DNA of 64,000 nucleotides, taken from positions 9,644-73,643 of the forward strand of contig CAJTQL010000003.1 in the NCBI GenBank assembly GCA_910578285.1, written 5' to 3'. The notes below the pieces were generated by a model, which searched no databases, was not told the origin of the DNA, and saw nothing but the letters and a program-made list of their open reading frames with translations. This DNA is from an uncultured Helicobacteraceae bacterium (GTDB lineage: Bacteria > Campylobacterota > Campylobacteria > Campylobacterales > Helicobacteraceae). This document shows, piece by piece, positions 60,005 through 64,000 of the stretch (positions are counted from its first letter, which is position 1; each line of letters opens with the position of its first letter). Both the position numbers and the translations under genes were made by a program.

Positions 60005-61960
60005 TTAGGAATTTCTTAATAGATAATGGAATGTGTGTTCGTCAATGATGGCGATACCAAGCGATTGGGCATTTGCAAGCTTGCTGCCCGCGTTTTGCCC
60101 TGCGAGCAGATAGTCGGTTTTTGCCGAGACGCTCGAGGAGACTTTGCCGCCATTGTCGCGAATGAGCCTCGCGAAATAATTGCGCGGGGCGCTCAATGTG
60201 CCCGTAATCACAAATGTCTTGTTTGCAAATGCTGCATGCATGCTTTTGGGCAATGGCGCAAGCGGTTTGATGATGGTCAGCAGCTCGAGAATCTCTTTTT
60301 GGTTGACGGCACAAAAGCTATGGAGCGAATGCGCCATTTCTTGTCCAAATCCATCAATGGCTATCAATTCTTCGATAGATGCATGATAGAATTCAAGTCC
60401 AAATGTCTCTGCTAAATCAAGCGCCGCTTTTTGCCCGATGTGCTCGATTCCTAGTGCAGCGATGAAGCGCCACAGCTCGCAACCGCGCGTGCGCTCAAGC
60501 GAATTGAGAAGATTTTGCGCCTTTTTGTCTTTGAAGCCCTCGAGTGTCAGGAGCTCTGTGGCGGTGAGTCTGAAAAGGTCAGCAAAATGCTGCACCAAGC
60601 CTTTGGCGAAGAGTTGCTTGATGACTTTTGCACCCAAACCATCGATATTGAGCGCAGCTTTGCTCACAAAATGAATGAGGCTCGCTTCTTTGCGCGCCGC
60701 ACATGTGAGGTTTTGACATTTAATTAGAATCTCTTCAATTAGCAATTCTTTGCCACAAACCGGGCAATGTGTTGGCATGGGAATTGGCGTTTGTGTCCCA
60801 TCTCTGTCGTCTGCATAGACATGGACGATTTTTGGAATCACATCGCCGCTGCGAATCACGCTCACATAGTCATTTTGCAACAGTCCCAAACGCTTGATTT
60901 CGTCAAAATTATGGAGCGTTGCGCGCGCAATCGTTGCGCCCTCAAGCTCGATTGGCGAGATGTTCGCCACGGGGGTAATCACGCCCGTGCGCCCGACTTG
61001 GAGCGAGACGCTCAAAAGCTGCGCACGTTTTTGCTGCGCTGGGAACTTGAATGCGCACGCAAAGCGCGGGGATTTTGCCGTGTAGCCAAGCTGTTGCTGC
61101 AAGGTGAGATTATCGAGCTTAATCACCATGCCATCAAGCATCATGGGATAATTGGGGCGTTCTTTGAGAATCTGTTCATAAAAAGCGAGAATCGATTCAT
61201 GATTTTCGCACAATGCCCGATGTGGCGGTTGTGTGAATCCCCATGTTTCAAGTTGCTTTAGCTGGGCAAAGAGGCTTTGTTCTGCAAGAGAATTTTGCCC
61301 CACACCCCAAGCAAAGAAATGCAGCTCGCGTTCACGCGTAATCGTGCTATCAAGCTGGCGCAAGCTTCCTGCTGCCGCATTGCGCGGGTTGGCAAAGGGG
61401 GTGAGATTGTTTGCAAGCCGCTTTTGGTTGAGCGATTCAAAACCATCTTTGAACATCACGACTTCGCCACGAATCTCGAGCGTTTCTTGGTGTGGGATTG
61501 TTAGCGGAATCGATTCGATTGTGCGTGCGTTCTGTGTGACGTCCTCTCCAATCGTGCCGTTCCCGCGTGTAATCGCCTGCGCGAGCGCGCCGTTTTTGTA
61601 GATGAGATTGAGGCTCACACCATCAAATTTTGGGTCGCACACAAAAGAAAGTGGTTGCTGCGCTTGCTTGGTAATGCGTTCTATCCAGCTTTGGAGCTCG
61701 AGTGCGTCAAAGACGTCTTCGAGACTCCACATGCGGCTAAGATGTGTTGCTTTGGAAAAATCTTCGAGAATCGAATCTCCGACACGTTGTGTTGGAGAAT
61801 TGCTCGCAATGGCGCTCGGGTGCGCGCGCTCAAACTCTTGCACCTCGCGATAGAGGTTGTCGTATTCAAAATCGTCCATAATGGGCGAATCGTTTTTGTA
61901 ATAGGCTGCTGCTGCGTCATTGAGGCGCGCAACAGCAGCGAGATAAGCCTTTTTGTCCAT
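60005..61960 (-). CDS. ligA: NAD-dependent DNA ligase
   Basis: 651 residues from ATG 61960, immediately after the rpoD stop. Seals nicks in replication and repair. N-terminal Ia domain (YYKNDSPIMDDFEYDNLYRE), adenylation lysine in CDPKFDGVSLNL, GNGTIGEDVTQNARTI, OB fold, a four-cysteine zinc finger (CPVCGKELL and later CQNLTC), helix-hairpin-helix region (LNIDGLGAKVIKQL; LLTLEGFKDKKAQNLLNSLE) and a C-terminal BRCT domain (FVITGTLSAPRNYFARLI). Full length and complete. Confidence 0.96.
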   Translation of the reverse strand: MDKKAYLAAVARLNDAAAAYYKNDSPIMDDFEYDNLYREVQEFERAHPSAIASNSPTQRVGDSILEDFSKATHLSRMWSLEDVFDALELQSWIERITKQAQQPLSFVCDPKFDGVSLNLIYKNGALAQAITRGNGTIGEDVTQNARTIESIPLTIPHQETLEIRGEVVMFKDGFESLNQKRLANNLTPFANPRNAAAGSLRQLDSTITRERELHFFAWGVGQNSLAEQSLFAQLKQLETWGFTQPPHRALCENHESILAFYEQILKERPNYPMMLDGMVIKLDNLTLQQQLGYTAKSPRFACAFKFPAQQKRAQLLSVSLQVGRTGVITPVANISPIELEGATIARATLHNFDEIKRLGLLQNDYVSVIRSGDVIPKIVHVYADDRDGTQTPIPMPTHCPVCGKELLIEEILIKCQNLTCAARKEASLIHFVSKAALNIDGLGAKVIKQLFAKGLVQHFADLFRLTATELLTLEGFKDKKAQNLLNSLERTRGCELWRFIAALGIEHIGQKAALDLAETFGLEFYHASIEELIAIDGFGQEMAHSLHSFCAVNQKEILELLTIIKPLAPLPKSMHAAFANKTFVITGTLSAPRNYFARLIRDNGGKVSSSVSAKTDYLLAGQNAGSKLANAQSLGIAIIDEHTFHYLLRNS

Positions 61961-61961
61961 T

Positions 61962-64000
61962 TTAGTCTTCGATGTAGTTCTTGAGCGCACGCCCCACTTT
62001 TGGGTGTTTGAGCTTTTTGATTGCACTACTTTCAATCTGCCGTACGCGCTCGCGCGTTACATTGAGCTCTTTGCCAATCTCTTCAAGTGTGCGGTCGCTT
62101 TCGTCATCGAGCAGCCCAAAGCGCATACGAATCACAGCACGTTCGCGTTCATTGAGCTGGTCGAGCACTTCGTTAATCTGTGTTTTGAGGTCTTCTTTGA
62201 GGATATGGTCCATGGGTCCAATCGATGTTTTGTCTTCGACAAAATCTCCAAATTTTCCATCTTCATCATTGCCAATGGGTGCTTCGAGGCTAATGGGTTC
62301 TTTGGTAATTTTAATGACATTCTTAACCTTATCCACAGGCAATCCAACTTCTTGAGCAATTGTTTCTACATCTGGCTCTTTGCCTTGTTCTTGGAGATGT
62401 TGGCGAACGATTTTATTAATTTTATTAATCGTTTCTATCATGTGGATTGGAATCCGAATTGTGCGTGCTTGGTCAGCAATGGCGCGGCTAATTGCCTGAC
62501 GAATCCACCATGTCGCGTATGTCGAGAATTTATAGCCTTTTTTATATTCAAATTTATCGACAGCTTTCATCAAACCAATATTGCCTTCTTGGATAAGGTC
62601 CAAGAAGGGCAATCCACGATTCGTGTAACGTTTTGCAATGCTCACAACAAGGCGCAGATTGCTTTTTGCCATTTTTGATTTTGCCTTGTCTGCAATATCT
62701 TTGCCACGTTTGATTTGCTCGAGAATCTCTTTGAGTCGTTCGGGACTTAGCAAGGATTCTTTGCTTTTGTTGCGCGCGTGGATTTGACGTTTGATGTCTT
62801 CATAGATAGAAACCATTGTGGCTTCAGGAACACTCAAGGCAATATCGTTTTTAGACATATTAACGATATTATTTAGAATCTTGTTATGGTTGTTGATATA
62901 GGTTTCATTGAAAAGTGGGAGTTTGTATTCAAAACGTTTGAGCTCTTTTTGAAAATCCTCATCGCTTTTGAGTGAATTTTCAATCGTACGTACAAGCTCA
63001 TTAATCAGCTTTGTTGTGGGTCCGAGGTCAAGCAATTTATCTTTGAGAATCTGCTTTTTGAAGGCAATATTTAAAAGATATAGTAGTTTATCATGCTCGC
63101 TTTCATCTACAGACGCATGGAGAGTTTTGAGCCAATCTTTTTTGGCACGTTCGAGTGCCTTGAAAGTCATCAAAACCTTTTCGATACGTTTTTGGTCTTT
63201 TTTGTTGCTAGAAGCATTGTTTTGCTCGTCATCATCAAAAATGGCTTCCTCACTTTCGTCATCTTCGTCATCTTCAAAGCTTTTAAATAATTCTTTGACG
63301 CGGCGCTCGCGGTTAATTAGCGATTCTTTATAGTCCAAAATAAAATCAATCAAATAAGGCACAGAACAAATTGCATCGAGAATTGTATTTTCTCCTAGCT
63401 CGATACTTTTACTCAATTTCACTTCGTCTTCTTTAGTTAAGAGTGCAATCTGCCCCATTTCTCGCAAATACATGCGCACAGGAGAGTCGCTGCGACTCCA
63501 TTCCAAGAGTTCACGTTCTTTCATAAAATCAAATTCATCTTCGAGAATCTCATCAGAAATACGTAATTTTTCTTGCTTCGTTTTGCGTGCGTCTTCTTTG
63601 TTAAGCAATTTAGCAATTTCAGAAGCATTCAGAAGTTTCTTTTTGTATTTGATAGAACAATCATTGACACGTTTTGCTTGTGCCATCGTAGGAGGTTTTG
63701 TGAATAGTTGAATGATTTTTTCAAAAGAAACCCACTTTTCTTTTGTATTTCTAAATAGAAAATCGATTTTTTGATTTAAAGTCATTGGCAGCTTTTTAAT
63801 AGGTTTTTCATGGCTTGATTCTGGCTCTATTTTTTTTCTTGTACGTTTTGTTGGGGTTTTGGGCGCAACCGTATCTAGCTTATTTGTTTGATTGGCTGAT
63901 ATACGTGGTGTTTTTGTTTTCGCTGCAGGCTTTTTAGCCACTGCTGTGGTTTTTGGTTCTGCTGTTTTAGACGTAGTTTTTGGTTTTGTTGCGGTTTTTG
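61962..64000 (-). CDS. rpoD: Principal sigma factor RpoD (5' end beyond the window)
   Basis: The frame is open to the right edge with no stop, so the true start is outside; a GTG at 63941 would give 659 residues. The N-terminal part is basic and low-complexity (KTKTPRISANQTNKLD). Region 1.2 EWSRSDSPVRMYLREMG, a long acidic non-conserved insert with DDEDDESEEAIFDDDEQN, region 2 NLRLVVSIAKRYTNRGLPFL and YATWWIRQAISRAIADQA, region 3 with VKNVIKITKEPISLEAPIGN, and region 4 TLEEIGKELNVTRERVRQIE. It directs housekeeping transcription. The lack of -35 boxes at most promoters here fits the known relaxed -35 need of the Helicobacter and Campylobacter sigma. Confidence 0.96.
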   Translation of the reverse strand, partial: KTATKPKTTSKTAEPKTTAVAKKPAAKTKTPRISANQTNKLDTVAPKTPTKRTRKKIEPESSHEKPIKKLPMTLNQKIDFLFRNTKEKWVSFEKIIQLFTKPPTMAQAKRVNDCSIKYKKKLLNASEIAKLLNKEDARKTKQEKLRISDEILEDEFDFMKERELLEWSRSDSPVRMYLREMGQIALLTKEDEVKLSKSIELGENTILDAICSVPYLIDFILDYKESLINRERRVKELFKSFEDDEDDESEEAIFDDDEQNNASSNKKDQKRIEKVLMTFKALERAKKDWLKTLHASVDESEHDKLLYLLNIAFKKQILKDKLLDLGPTTKLINELVRTIENSLKSDEDFQKELKRFEYKLPLFNETYINNHNKILNNIVNMSKNDIALSVPEATMVSIYEDIKRQIHARNKSKESLLSPERLKEILEQIKRGKDIADKAKSKMAKSNLRLVVSIAKRYTNRGLPFLDLIQEGNIGLMKAVDKFEYKKGYKFSTYATWWIRQAISRAIADQARTIRIPIHMIETINKINKIVRQHLQEQGKEPDVETIAQEVGLPVDKVKNVIKITKEPISLEAPIGNDEDGKFGDFVEDKTSIGPMDHILKEDLKTQINEVLDQLNERERAVIRMRFGLLDDESDRTLEEIGKELNVTRERVRQIESSAIKKLKHPKVGRALKNYIED

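Overview
The window looks like a chromosomal segment of a Helicobacter-like member of the Campylobacterota (Epsilonproteobacteria). From memory, the evidence is: gene neighbourhoods that match pieces of the Helicobacter pylori map (trpS-bioC; DUF2018-ispB-hemA-proS-hemC; napA, flgS, flgJ, flgI; ccdA, pyrC-like, aminofutalosine deaminase; murC beside an aminotransferase); a two-insert RpoD of the epsilon type; the futalosine menaquinone route; a fused MsrA/MsrB; and TGC-TANAAT extended -10 boxes without clear -35 boxes. Unlike H. pylori it carries hisD, purU, cheB and cheR, which points to an enterohepatic-type species. The species itself cannot be fixed from the sequence alone.

Layout. 0-2 kb: divergent ogt fragment and MFS transporter, both broken. 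2-8.2 kb: msrAB, an EF-hand protein, a small exported protein with an AUA start, DUF2325, a GT2 glycosyltransferase and two TRL-like lipoproteins, ending in about 740 bp packed with palindromic repeats. 8.2-10.4 kb: trpS and bioC. 10.4-24.3 kb: a long plus-strand run (hisD, DUF2018, ispB, hemA, proS, fxsA, hemC, minDE, a deacetylase-like protein, a WD40 protein, dprA, ruvX, dacA), almost all overlapping or touching. 24.3-27.5 kb: tRNA-Pro, then a sigma-54 promoter reading into flgI-flgJ-flgS, then the ferritin-like napA. 27.5-34.3 kb: minus-strand cluster (CDF exporter, trmL, purU, sppA, aminofutalosine deaminase, inactive dihydroorotase homologue, ccdA). 34.4-40.8 kb: rhpA-type helicase, aminotransferase, murC, a binding protein and ccoG. 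40.8-46.3 kb: minus strand, with five tightly coupled genes (TerB-DnaJ protein, CiaB-like metallopeptidase, CheR, CheB, methyltransferase). 46.7-52 kb: hemJ, argH, ubiE, bioB, lepA. 52-58.3 kb: a probable iron/siderophore uptake island. 58.3-64 kb: RNase P RNA, mrp, ligA, and rpoD running off the right edge.

The most striking pattern is that about eight apparent frameshifts occur only in the accessory loci (ogt, first MFS, TonB receptor, second MFS, ABC transporter, a 47-residue protein). Each is explained by loss of one unit from a short simple tract, while some 50 kb of housekeeping genes are intact. The sequence cannot tell whether this is real decay of acquired genes, short-tract phase variation, or homopolymer error in the assembly. 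Other notable points are the flgS kinase lying downstream of a textbook RpoN promoter, the AUA start codon, the repeat cluster with a 17-bp perfect hairpin, and the chemotaxis/CiaB/TerB-DnaJ operon.
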